A DNA stretch of 64,000 nt from a bacterium (GTDB taxonomy: Bacteria > Zhuqueibacterota > QNDG01 > JAGLOF01): NCBI GenBank assembly GCA_016934955.1, contig JAFGRY010000013.1, positions 1-64,000 on the forward strand, given 5' to 3'. The translations under genes were made by a program, and so were the position numbers. Shown here in pieces: positions 35,930 through 45,116 of this stretch. Under the pieces are notes generated by a model, which did no database searches, was not told the DNA's origin, and was given only the letters and a program-made list of their open reading frames with translations. Every line of letters starts with the position of its first letter. Position 1 is the first letter of the stretch.

Positions 35930-36105
35930 TTCGCTCTGTTTTTTTTCTCCACCAGCGAAAAAACTGCTTCCGGAGCTCGACTGTATCAGCATTGACTCAG
36001 GCATCTTCGCTCGTTTTACGTATCTTCCTCTATAATTATTCTTTCGTCCTTTCCGTTATTTTCGTTTTTTTCGTTGGCCCTCTTCGGGCCGCGGGGCGGG
36101 GCTGT
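35930..36105. repeat. Interspersed intergenic element, copy E
   Basis: CTCCACCAGCGAAAAAACTG, CTTCCGGAGCTCGACTGTAT, CATTGACTCAGG, CGCTCGTTTTACGTATCTTC and TATAATTATTCTTTCGTCC occur in this order, ending TCGTTGGCCCTCTTCGGGCC. It is nearly identical to copy B at 31653-31852. It lies just beyond the 3' end of the lipoprotein gene at 36135. Confidence 0.85.
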
Positions 36106-36134
36106 CCGTCCGCTCCGCCGCCGGCGCGCGTGTG

Positions 36135-36719
36135 TTATTCGGAAAAGAGGAGCGTTTTGAATTTTCCTTCCAGGATCACGAGCTCTTCTTCGAGAATTTC
36201 AGAAATTTTCGGGGGAAGGTATTCTATTTTTCTTCCTTTGATGAATTCATACCGGTCAAAAGAGTGAGTAAATATAACGTTTTCACTTTCAGCATCTGAA
36301 ATTTCAATATATAATCCGAGGCGGGCGGCCCATTTTTTTTCAATACGGCACATCTCGATGGCGTCAATTTTCACTTTCATGATAATATCCGGGACCATTA
36401 ACGAATAATCCGAGACAACCCCCCTGAAGAGGGAATTGTTCCGATAATAGTGAATTATAGCATCCTTGACCAGCTCACCCGGTGTCTTGGCCCAGCATTT
36501 GAATGTTTCATGCTGTATCTTATAGGGTGTCGAGCGAATCACGATTCCGGAATTCCAGTAGATCTGAACCGATTCGACATCTTCCACTTTAAGCACGGCA
36601 TCTGATTGAAAAGAACGGTTATTAACAGCCGAATCAACATGCAAATCATAATAGTAGGGCCCGACGCAGCCGGTGAGCCAGACAGTACCGATGATAATCA
36701 ATACAACGTTACTCTTCAC
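36135..36719 (-). CDS. PqiC-like ABC-transport auxiliary lipoprotein (orphan)
   Basis: The product is 194 residues starting at a GTG with AGGAGG seven bases upstream. The lipobox LTGC gives a mature N-terminus at Cys18. The central segment IVIRSTPYKIQHETFKCWAK and the following GELVKDAIIHYYR and LFRGVV match the pattern of ABC_trans_aux (DUF330/PqiC-like) lipoproteins, where a strand ending in SPY is followed by W-A and an amphipathic helix. These proteins sit at the inner face of the outer membrane and serve Mla/Pqi-type lipid transporters. No MCE-domain, permease or ATPase gene is adjacent, so it is isolated here. The family call is from recognised pattern, not a database match. Confidence 0.65.
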   Translation of the reverse strand: MKSNVVLIIIGTVWLTGCVGPYYYDLHVDSAVNNRSFQSDAVLKVEDVESVQIYWNSGIVIRSTPYKIQHETFKCWAKTPGELVKDAIIHYYRNNSLFRGVVSDYSLMVPDIIMKVKIDAIEMCRIEKKWAARLGLYIEISDAESENVIFTHSFDRYEFIKGRKIEYLPPKISEILEEELVILEGKFKTLLFSE

Positions 36720-36970
36720 TGTAGCCTCCTGTGACTTGTTCCACTTTTTTCATCCCCGGAGTCATGATGTATCTTCCGGTGGCGGCACTTTCTCCGCGAT
36801 TACCGTTTCAGGGGGATAACCGCGCAATTGCGGTGCCGGGGTATTCTCTCCTTGCGTGTTTCCGTAATCACCCTACCGGCCTTCAGCCCGGCGCTCTCTT
36901 CCCCTGATCATTTGTTTCGCAGGGCAGGGGCAGGGTGAAAAAAGGCCCGTTACTATCGACTCCTTCCCGG

Positions 36971-38683
36971 CTAATCCATCACGTGGCGCCGGCCATCCTG
37001 ATCAGGGGCCATTGCTTTCATGTCCTCGACGATTTGCCGCAACACCGCATCATACCGCGCCTTTTCAGGATTTTCCCGCACCGATTCAGAGGGGGTAAAT
37101 ATACCGGGATCCACTCCCTGTTCTACAAAATAGGTATACAGGTTCGATTCGGAATTCCCCTTGAGAAATGACAATGTCGAATTACCGAAAGTATCGATAC
37201 TTTCAAGTTCGGCGCCATACTCGTGCAGCAGCGTGACACAGCCCAAACGGCCATGATAAACGGCAAACAGCATTGCATCGGCACCAATACGAGTGCGCAA
37301 TTGAGGATCGGCGGCATTCTCAAGCAGCTCCTTTACAATTCTTTTCTTGCCCTGGGCGCAGGCAAACATCAACGCCGACATGCCGTCCTGATCCGTACTG
37401 TTAATCGCCGCACCGTGCTTGATCAACTCTTGTGCAATGCCGGTGTATCCCAGTTGGCTGGCAATCATCAAAGGTGTAATACCGATATAGCGCTGCGTCA
37501 GATAGGAGTGAGGAATTTTCAGCGTATATTTTCTCTGTTCATCATCTCTAGTTACGGTGATTTTATACAGACATTTTGTGTTATCAAAATCACAGATCAC
37601 ATCAAAATCAGTGAGCATCGAAAATAAAAATGGTGACATAAGTGCCGCTTTGTTTAGTAATTCATGGCTGCTCTTCACCGAATGGTAATTAACTCTGCAC
37701 CCTGATTCCAGAAGAAAACGGACCATCTTTTTATTATCCTGAGAGCAAGCGAACATCAGGGCTGACCACCCATTGTTATCCACGGCGTTGATATCACCGC
37801 CTTTGGCGATCAAGTGACGCAGCATCCCGGTGTGCTCGTTCCGGGCGGCCCACAGGACTGCTGTATTCCCATCCCTGTCCGTTGCACCTATATCGGCCCC
37901 TTTAGCCAACGCAAAGTCAACAAGCGTGCTGTTACCTTCACCGGCAGCAACATGCAGTGGTGTTTTCCCTTCCCTGTCACGCACATCCAGACGCGCCCCT
38001 TTTCCCGCGAGGTATGACGCACCTGCAGTGTCATCCTTCATGCTAAAAAGATGCATCAGCACTGTTTTACCGTCTGTATCCCGGCAATTCACATCGAATC
38101 CCCGGGCGAATATTAAATCAGCGTCTGCAAATTGTCTATCCGAGACCAGCTTTACCAGCGTGTTCAGGAAAACATCACTTTCACGGCTTTCCCCCACACA
38201 GGCATCGATCATATAGGCGATGATGCTTTGCTGCTTATTCCGTATCGCTCTTGAAAGAGCGGTATGCCCTGAGAACCAGGCTCGGGGAGCAGGATCCGCA
38301 CCTTTGTCAACTAACAGCCTCATCATTCCGAGCCGGCCGAGTTTGGCTGCAGCCATCAGGGGTGTTTCTCCGAGCCAGTCGGCTTTGTCGGGGTCGGCCC
38401 CGTTCTCAAGTAAAAACCTCACCGCGGGCATATTGTCATGTTTTATTGCCGAGAGCAATGCTGTTTCGCCCAGCCAGATCGTCCTGAAATCGAGATCGAC
38501 CTCCGGTGAATATACCATCGTCAGCTCTTTCACCGAACCTTCGGCCGCTTCACCATACATTGCGTAGTGCGCTTCGTTTCCGCAGGAGTGTATCAGGCCG
38601 ATAACAAGAATTATCATGAACAGACCGATAATCCTGCTAATCAGAAAGGAACCTGCATCTGTAAGCATTTTTTTAATGTTCAT
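36971..38683 (-). CDS. Membrane-anchored ankyrin-repeat protein
   Basis: The product is 570 residues from MNIKKMLTDAGSFLI, preferred because GGGGGA lies upstream and a hydrophobic segment (residues 10-30) follows. The segment ends in IHSC, which could be a lipobox or simply a membrane anchor. About eleven ankyrin repeats follow. They have the G-x-T-x-L-x-x-A and L-L-x-x-G-A-D motifs (for instance ETPLMAAAKLGRLGMMRLL and EGKTPLHVAAGEGNS). An insertion of about 55 residues near 330-385 interrupts the array. The protein is probably an envelope protein-interaction scaffold. It follows the C11 protease / lipoprotein genes on the same strand after 96 bases. Confidence 0.88.
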   Translation of the reverse strand: MNIKKMLTDAGSFLISRIIGLFMIILVIGLIHSCGNEAHYAMYGEAAEGSVKELTMVYSPEVDLDFRTIWLGETALLSAIKHDNMPAVRFLLENGADPDKADWLGETPLMAAAKLGRLGMMRLLVDKGADPAPRAWFSGHTALSRAIRNKQQSIIAYMIDACVGESRESDVFLNTLVKLVSDRQFADADLIFARGFDVNCRDTDGKTVLMHLFSMKDDTAGASYLAGKGARLDVRDREGKTPLHVAAGEGNSTLVDFALAKGADIGATDRDGNTAVLWAARNEHTGMLRHLIAKGGDINAVDNNGWSALMFACSQDNKKMVRFLLESGCRVNYHSVKSSHELLNKAALMSPFLFSMLTDFDVICDFDNTKCLYKITVTRDDEQRKYTLKIPHSYLTQRYIGITPLMIASQLGYTGIAQELIKHGAAINSTDQDGMSALMFACAQGKKRIVKELLENAADPQLRTRIGADAMLFAVYHGRLGCVTLLHEYGAELESIDTFGNSTLSFLKGNSESNLYTYFVEQGVDPGIFTPSESVRENPEKARYDAVLRQIVEDMKAMAPDQDGRRHVMD

Positions 38684-38779
38684 CTGATTCCCCCTTGCTT
38701 CCGTTCGCATGTCAAACCGGCGCTTGCCTGGCCGTGTATCAAAGATTGTCTTGAATAACCGGACCGGAATCCTTCATAA

Positions 38780-39478
38780 TTAAAATTCCCGCCACGCCAC
38801 ACCTTCGAGATAGCGTTCACCTCCGTCATTTTCTTTCAGCAGCCCCACGATGAGAATTTGCTTATGAGAAAATAACTGCGCATCAAAAATGGAACTGACA
38901 TATATACGGCTACCACCGCTTTCGAGAATCCAGTCTGTTTTACGGGCGGGCGGCGCGCCATCTCGTGATGTTGCCCGTCTCGGAGCTCCGACCACCTGTA
39001 CCGACTGCCACAGCGGCAGCTGCCGCAGGAGCGAGTCAACCGAATAATAATTCCCCCTAATTTGCTGGAAGGGAAAAGTCACCGGAGTCTCATGATAGGA
39101 CATATCATATTCATTCCCGTCTTCTCCCACTGCGACATAGTACATGCAGTATGCCTTGCCGGGATCAATGCTGAATCCAAGGTCATGGATATTCGTCTCT
39201 TTCGAATCGGTCATGGCGATCTGACAGTGCTGCAGCTGCCGGTCTTCCAGCCGGCTGCAGCTGTTTCCTTCTGCCTCGATCAGATATACGACATATCCGA
39301 CCGGTCTGATTTTTCCATTATATTTTTCCGGCTCCCATACACCCGTATTCACCGTTGTCGATTCCGCTGTGCTGCCGATGGATACCTGAACCGTTTCATA
39401 TATAACCGGCGGTTTGCGGGCACATCCAAGCACGAGGAACAGGAGCACCAGCCGGACAGGCCGGGAACGCATTAACAT
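38780..39478 (-). CDS. Lipoprotein of unknown function, coupled to the C11 protease gene
   Basis: The product is 232 residues from MLMRSRPVRLVLL, whose ATG overlaps the protease stop as TGATG. An ATG six codons upstream is also possible. The lipobox LVLGC places the lipidated cysteine at residue 19. The mature part is beta-rich with several cysteines and no recognisable domain. Translational coupling to the clostripain-like protein suggests that they act together in the envelope, for example as inhibitor, substrate or anchor; this is inference. Confidence 0.75.
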   Translation of the reverse strand: MLMRSRPVRLVLLFLVLGCARKPPVIYETVQVSIGSTAESTTVNTGVWEPEKYNGKIRPVGYVVYLIEAEGNSCSRLEDRQLQHCQIAMTDSKETNIHDLGFSIDPGKAYCMYYVAVGEDGNEYDMSYHETPVTFPFQQIRGNYYSVDSLLRQLPLWQSVQVVGAPRRATSRDGAPPARKTDWILESGGSRIYVSSIFDAQLFSHKQILIVGLLKENDGGERYLEGVAWREF

Positions 39479-40890
39479 CAATATTCTTCTATACATAAGC
39501 CGTCCTTTCTCTTATTCGGGCGCCGGTACATCACTGTTTTATTGAATGATCTGAGAAAATCCCGGGCATAGGCGCGGCTCACTTCATCATCGGCATAGAG
39601 AGCAACGAGTTCAGCGAACGTCTGGGCCCGGTAAAAATTGGGACCGTCGCCGGCCGATTTTTTCATGACCGCGAACCGCTCGAGAAAGTCGAGACCGCGG
39701 AACGCCCGCGAGAGATTTTTCCGGGCTTCAGCGTCAACTTGTGAAGGATCGATCATGCTCAGAGATGCATTGCCGCAGGCGGGATAGTAGGTGGTGAAAT
39801 AGGAGTCCACAATAAATTTTCCCAGTCTGCCGGGACCCGGCTTCGCCCGTTTGATATATTCAAATATCTGATCATAGGGAAGCCCGTACGCGGGTACTGT
39901 ATTCTCTGACGCAATAATTCTTTTGACGAAATCATACTCCGTTAGCTCAAGCGCGACATCATAACTTCCCATGAGACAGGCATCGAAAATCAACAGGTCG
40001 ATACGGGGCTCTTTCATGCCCCTGCGTTCCATCTGTCGTTCGATCTTTCCCAGCGTCCGTTTCAGTTCACTGATACTCATCATATTGTTACCGTCCTGGC
40101 AGAGCCCGAACTGCCTGCCGCCGCCGTGATCCCAGAGGATGAGGGCGACATGGTCGATCAGGGTCCAGTCCGGCACCAGGCCATTATATATGAGATGCAT
40201 CATCTCATCCCCGTCGCTGAAGTTTGCCTCTCTGTTCCTGAATAACACCTGGCCATTCTTATCGAGGACGGTGGTATCTCTGCCGGCGTGACGGAAGTCG
40301 CCGGCGAACCGGTAGTACCTTGTATCTCCCCAGGCGGCCTGGTCGATATATACCTCGAGCCGCACGTTATTGCGGGCGCCCGCCTTTCTAATCTCCTCCA
40401 GATCACCATCGGCAAAATCAGAAAGATTATTATCAGCTGCAAAATAGATCATGATCAGCCAGTTTTTCGGCTCATACCCGATGCTGCTGAGGACCTGGTG
40501 AAGCCATGGGTTTGCGGGCTTCAGCCGGGTAACGAACCCCACTTCCGCGGGCGAACCGTCCCTGTTGCCGGCCGCATCGACCGCCCTCACTTTCAACGTG
40601 TAGCGATGTTCCCCCAACCCTTCCAGATCAGGCCGAAGATGCAGCGGCGATAAACATGGTTTCCAGTCTCCCGCTCCGATGGCATATTCAAATGTACAGT
40701 TATCTTCATCGGCGCTGAAATAGAAGTCACCACCGACCGTATGATAGACCGTGTCCGGGGCATCAACGATAAATGTGTCCGGTGCGGTTGTATCGGCCGG
40801 GGGTGTTTCATCACTTCCCACTGCGAGAAAAATGAAAATCCCCAGGCCGATCAGGGTAATAACGGATTTCCACACATATGTTTTAGTCAT
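39478..40890 (-). CDS. Clostripain-family (C11) cysteine peptidase, membrane-anchored
   Basis: The product is 470 residues with AGAGGT seven bases before the ATG. An N-terminal hydrophobic segment (7-25) acts as signal or anchor. An Ig-like domain follows (about 35-125, ending in RAVDAAGNRDGSPAEVGF). The peptidase domain (about 140-470) contains the C11 dyad: His in ILWDHGGGRQFG (about 255) and Cys in LLIFDACLMGSYD (about 302). The start MIYFAADNNLSDFA is also characteristic. C11 enzymes are often calcium-activated and cut after arginine or lysine; specificity here is unknown. The start overlaps the end of the VanZ-like gene by eight bases, and the stop overlaps the lipoprotein start, making a three-gene operon. 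Confidence 0.9.
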   Translation of the reverse strand: MTKTYVWKSVITLIGLGIFIFLAVGSDETPPADTTAPDTFIVDAPDTVYHTVGGDFYFSADEDNCTFEYAIGAGDWKPCLSPLHLRPDLEGLGEHRYTLKVRAVDAAGNRDGSPAEVGFVTRLKPANPWLHQVLSSIGYEPKNWLIMIYFAADNNLSDFADGDLEEIRKAGARNNVRLEVYIDQAAWGDTRYYRFAGDFRHAGRDTTVLDKNGQVLFRNREANFSDGDEMMHLIYNGLVPDWTLIDHVALILWDHGGGRQFGLCQDGNNMMSISELKRTLGKIERQMERRGMKEPRIDLLIFDACLMGSYDVALELTEYDFVKRIIASENTVPAYGLPYDQIFEYIKRAKPGPGRLGKFIVDSYFTTYYPACGNASLSMIDPSQVDAEARKNLSRAFRGLDFLERFAVMKKSAGDGPNFYRAQTFAELVALYADDEVSRAYARDFLRSFNKTVMYRRPNKRKDGLCIEEY

Positions 40891-41362
40891 AGCTGACCTC
40901 TGGTTTTGATACTACGAGGAAACAGGACAATATAATCGCAATGACATAACTACAGGTATCGAACAAACAGAAGGTTCCGCCGATGATATGAAACAACTGC
41001 AGCAGTTCGCTTCCGATGCTCAGCACAAACGCAACACCCGCCCACAGAAGTAACTGCCTGCCTGAACGGGGTCGCCATACAGCGCCCAGAAACATCACCA
41101 GGCTGTAGATCCAGAGCGCATCGGGCAGGCTGTAAACAACCCATTCCGGGGGTGCGGGAAGCACTATTGTGCATGCGGCGGCGATTTTTCCACTCAGGGG
41201 CTGCAGACCGCAGCGGTTGAACCAGGTGAACATAACCAGTGTTTTCGGGCGGTAGGCGATATAGATCAGGCCGCCGAGGGAGAGAGGCAGAAAAATGTGA
41301 AAAATACAGGTGATGTATGTTTGTAACAGACAGGATCGTGATGCAAAGTTATTGTTCTTCAT
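40883..41362 (-). CDS. VanZ-like membrane protein
   Basis: The product is 159 residues with four hydrophobic segments (about 18-38, 60-78, 85-105 and 118-150). The last third, SIGSELLQLFHIIGGTFCL followed by FDTCSYVIA, resembles the VanZ-like motif in which E-x-x-Q is followed by G-x-x-x-x-x-D. No good ribosome-binding site is visible before the ATG. It is the first gene of the operon with the C11 protease. VanZ-like proteins are inner-membrane proteins whose biochemical role is generally unknown. Confidence 0.65.
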   Translation of the reverse strand: MKNNNFASRSCLLQTYITCIFHIFLPLSLGGLIYIAYRPKTLVMFTWFNRCGLQPLSGKIAAACTIVLPAPPEWVVYSLPDALWIYSLVMFLGAVWRPRSGRQLLLWAGVAFVLSIGSELLQLFHIIGGTFCLFDTCSYVIAIILSCFLVVSKPEVSYD

Positions 41363-41544
41363 TGTGCCGGGTATCTTTCAGGTTAATTGTTATGACGGAT
41401 GAACCTTCCAGATGGCGTACAATCGTATTACACATTTATTCCCGAATTTTTTTTCTCAATATTTGGATATCAAGAATAAGCTGGCAGTAACATCCGTCAC
41501 CTGATCGCCGGAGAATGGACAGATCTCGATATCGGGTTCATTCG

Positions 41545-44500
41545 TCAGCGAATGTTCACCTGTTTAAAAAGATGATAGCGCTCGATCTTTTCCGCAAACT
41601 CAGATTTGGGCAGTTTTCTGGGATTTGGCTGATGATGAGTTGGTTCAGGATCATGGTATTTACAGAAATAAAACAGCCCTTCATCCTCACCTTTCAGACA
41701 GACCTCTTTCATCTCTGAAGGATGATAGTATTTATCCTTCACATCATAATCATTATTGAGATTACAGAGCGAACAGCGTACGAACATCTTGCCCGTCTTC
41801 GGCAGGCACCTGATTACAAGCCCGATATCTGCTGAAATACATTTTATTTCATCATTGCGAACCAAATCTTCATTTAAAAAATGAGCAACTTTATTACGAT
41901 AGGAACCCATTTCCTCTCTGAATTCACTGATGATCAATAATTTTTGTTCTTTACTCGCTGAATTGCTCTTGATAACATTCTTCAGGACTGAATAGACACC
42001 TTTAAAAAAGAGATGATCCCCAAGTTTCACACGATCTTCTTCTACATGAGACATCTTCGGTATCTCATCATTGCGGTACCAGTATGAATATAAAAATTGG
42101 TCCGCCAATAATTTCAAGTCTTTGTTATCGCTTTCAGCCGCCAATTTCAAAACATTTCTCGTACTTTCACTGTTCTCTATTTCAAGATCCAAAGCATTTT
42201 TTAATTCACGGAACGGTGTACTATTGATATGCATAATACACAGATTCGGCATACCATGGATCTTCATCTTCTCCCATACATCGAGCTGGCCCGATGCCCC
42301 TTCCATGTATGCTGTATCACTTGTATAGCCGATTTTAAATGCTTTTTCTTTCTTACTCCCGTTAAGATAAAAATACAATATGACACCGATGCTGTAATCC
42401 TGTGCAGCCAGCTCTGAGTGATGCGTTTGGATCACATCAATATCCAGCAGTTTCTTTCCATCGTTATCGCAATAAAAACCCGTTGAACCCGGCGTTAAAA
42501 CATGCAGCTTATAGAAAGGATCAGCATCGGAACTCTCGGCCTGGTTCAGCAGAAATGAATAACGGCTCTGCACACTCAGGTTAAAAAAAAGATCAATTTG
42601 TTTTCTGTCTTCTTTAGATGTGTCCAGGGCAAATCGGCTGTGAAGCAGTGAAAGAATAGTATCAAGATCATCCAGATGGTCCATATGGTCATGGGTAACG
42701 ATAATCACGTCGATATCAGCGAGTGAAAAGCCTTCAGAATAAAAATTTTCCAGGAAATCAAAACCAGGGTCAATAACAATTCCTTTCCCATTAAAGATTA
42801 TAAAATATCCGCCGCCCTGAATGTTGAATGTTGAGGGACGAGGTATTGCAGGAGTAAAGGAACTCCAGCGTTGCAGAAAGCAGATATATAATTCTTCCGG
42901 GACAAAACGATTCGCCAGATCAATTGTTTTGGGTCTCATTAAATACTTATAAATTTCTGCATTCTTCGTGGCAAAATTATGTGTATATGAAAAATATTTG
43001 AAAAGCAATTTCCGGACAATTCTGCGATAATCATCATTTTGTTCCAGATCGAGCTGCTGAAGCGAGTTGACCACACACATGGCGAATTGCCGGTTCAGTC
43101 GTTCGAAAATCTCGCCTGCATCGAATTCACAGGTTGAAACGGCAAATTCAGCAATCTTGTATTTGGTGTCGATGCTGCCGAATTCCGTAAACTGATAATT
43201 GATATACTGCGCAATGCAATTAAAAATCATTCGGTTGAAATGCGCGAGGGCGTTTTCCCGGTGCAGACATATCGACATACACAGCCATTCATAAGCAAGT
43301 CTGTTTCTAATTACCCTCTCTTTCATTCGACTTTCATGTACATCGGGAATATTCAGCAGATTGAGTACCAGCCCGATGCGGTTTGTCAGATCCGAGATAA
43401 GGATGCAGAGGTCATGATCCGGATCCTGGAAGGATTTTTTCCTTACATAGCTGCTGAATGTCTTTGTCAGGCGACTAAGAACAACATACAATTGCTCCTT
43501 ATCGATAACCGGATCGAATTTTGTGTCTTCAAGAAAAGCGAGCATTTCATCCAGCGTATCGAGAGCAAAGGGCACAACCTTATTTACTCTGTTGTTATGG
43601 ATGCTGATCGCAACACCAAGCGATTTAAGAAACCATTTCAGGGCTCTGCGAAATTCACCCATTTCCAGGAAGGTCTTTCCCTTATTGGTCAACGCCTTTA
43701 CCGCAGCATATCCACCCAGGAGGAATTCCATCTGCTCATCAGGGTTGCTGTCATGTGTATTATCTATTGTAATGCCGAACCGCACCACAGCAGAGCAGTA
43801 ATATTGAAAAGCGTTGGCATATGCATAGTCACGGCGATAGAGCTCGCCCTTATAGCATAATATTAACGGATAGATAAATTTGTTGCAAAGGTCGATTAAC
43901 TCATTATTTTCTTCTTTGCCTTTCTTTTTGGTTTTTTTCTCGTATTTCGGTTTCAACATCCTGAGATGTTTCTCAGCATATGTATAATCATTAAATGCCT
44001 GTTCATACTTGTTGAGAAGCATAAACGTATACCCTCTGCGCAGAAGACTGAGCACCTGAAAAAGATAGGCGTACAGTGCGTATCTGCGGTTCTCGGTGTT
44101 GACAACAATATATTTTGAAAGCAGCCTGGTGAACGTAAAGATATACTGACATCTTTCCAGATCTTTTTGTTTTGCTGAATAATCAGTCAAGATTTCAGAA
44201 AGTTCGGCATTTTTATTATGCACGATTGCATGCAGGTTAATCTGGTATTTTGTCAGCAGGTAGATGACAAAAATTACGAGGTTGTCTTTCGTGTAAAAGG
44301 TGCGTCGCACGTCTTTATCAAGCACATTGCTGGATTTATAAAATTTTATTCTGTCATATTTGTTCAGGTACCGGTCGATCTTCGCGGTCAATATTTCTCT
44401 GGTTTTATCTTTTACCGCCTTTATTCTATCATTTTCAAATGAAACATATGGTTCAACACGCTCCCGGATTTCATCAAGCAGAACAGTACTGTTAAACCTT

Positions 44501-44907
44501 CCTTCACACTCTTCTGTTATCAGTTTCCCGAATGCCTCACGGTTGGGCACACTCTCATGCTCAAGCCTGGATTGAATTTTTTTCAATACTTCCACAAAAA
44601 GAAGATATACATCCCGTATAATCTGGTCTTCCAGTGCTTCAGGATCGCTTCCCACGTCCAGGTCCAGTTTCTGAATAAATTCTTCATTAATCGCTGAAAT
44701 ATTATTTGAAAAATCATACTGTATATCTTTACAGGAAAAACGCCGGTCCATAAATATATAGAAGCCGCTGAGTGCCTTTCTCAAAAATGAAAATTGAGGA
44801 TCTTTGATCGCACTTATCAGCTTCTCGGCCGCCATGTTATTGTCGAGAGCATGGTACAGCTCTGCTCTAATGAGAGTTTCGATCCAGAAAGGTTTTTTTA
44901 CCGGCAT
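41545..44907 (-). CDS. Large TPR-like / metallo-beta-lactamase-fold / putative zinc-finger protein
   Basis: The product is 1120 residues; AGGAAGGAATAGCTA precedes the ATG. The first 650 residues are helical. They include TPR-like pairs at about 290-330 and 400-440 (NKYEQAFNDYTYAEKHL and ALTNKGKTFLEMGEFRRAL). A metallo-beta-lactamase fold starts near residue 690 (IIFNGKGIVIDPGFDF). It has the zinc motif VTHDHMDHLDD (about 737), a further QTHHSE (about 829), YTSDTAY (about 866) and HINST (about 891). The C-terminal 150 residues carry CSLCN and CKYH pairs that may bind zinc. There is no signal peptide, so it is cytosolic. MBL enzymes of this type hydrolyse nucleic acids, cyclic nucleotides or other phosphoesters. 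The gene is AT-richer than its left neighbours and begins the region rich in defence genes. I do not recognise a named family. Confidence 0.8.
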   Translation of the reverse strand: MPVKKPFWIETLIRAELYHALDNNMAAEKLISAIKDPQFSFLRKALSGFYIFMDRRFSCKDIQYDFSNNISAINEEFIQKLDLDVGSDPEALEDQIIRDVYLLFVEVLKKIQSRLEHESVPNREAFGKLITEECEGRFNSTVLLDEIRERVEPYVSFENDRIKAVKDKTREILTAKIDRYLNKYDRIKFYKSSNVLDKDVRRTFYTKDNLVIFVIYLLTKYQINLHAIVHNKNAELSEILTDYSAKQKDLERCQYIFTFTRLLSKYIVVNTENRRYALYAYLFQVLSLLRRGYTFMLLNKYEQAFNDYTYAEKHLRMLKPKYEKKTKKKGKEENNELIDLCNKFIYPLILCYKGELYRRDYAYANAFQYYCSAVVRFGITIDNTHDSNPDEQMEFLLGGYAAVKALTNKGKTFLEMGEFRRALKWFLKSLGVAISIHNNRVNKVVPFALDTLDEMLAFLEDTKFDPVIDKEQLYVVLSRLTKTFSSYVRKKSFQDPDHDLCILISDLTNRIGLVLNLLNIPDVHESRMKERVIRNRLAYEWLCMSICLHRENALAHFNRMIFNCIAQYINYQFTEFGSIDTKYKIAEFAVSTCEFDAGEIFERLNRQFAMCVVNSLQQLDLEQNDDYRRIVRKLLFKYFSYTHNFATKNAEIYKYLMRPKTIDLANRFVPEELYICFLQRWSSFTPAIPRPSTFNIQGGGYFIIFNGKGIVIDPGFDFLENFYSEGFSLADIDVIIVTHDHMDHLDDLDTILSLLHSRFALDTSKEDRKQIDLFFNLSVQSRYSFLLNQAESSDADPFYKLHVLTPGSTGFYCDNDGKKLLDIDVIQTHHSELAAQDYSIGVILYFYLNGSKKEKAFKIGYTSDTAYMEGASGQLDVWEKMKIHGMPNLCIMHINSTPFRELKNALDLEIENSESTRNVLKLAAESDNKDLKLLADQFLYSYWYRNDEIPKMSHVEEDRVKLGDHLFFKGVYSVLKNVIKSNSASKEQKLLIISEFREEMGSYRNKVAHFLNEDLVRNDEIKCISADIGLVIRCLPKTGKMFVRCSLCNLNNDYDVKDKYYHPSEMKEVCLKGEDEGLFYFCKYHDPEPTHHQPNPRKLPKSEFAEKIERYHLFKQVNIR

Positions 44908-45116
44908 TAGCTATTCCTTCCTCTTGGTGTATATGTTCCGGTGAATATTGGCCATTCTATTGCTGGATATATCCCGGTCGTATCCAGCATAATAGGCGGT
45001 ATGTTCCCCAACGATAATTCTGTACATTCTCATACTCAGACTTGCATATCCACACCCGGTCTAATAACCCACAAAGAACAAAAGAAGAGACTCTCGCTCT
45101 TCCGACCTGCTCTTCC

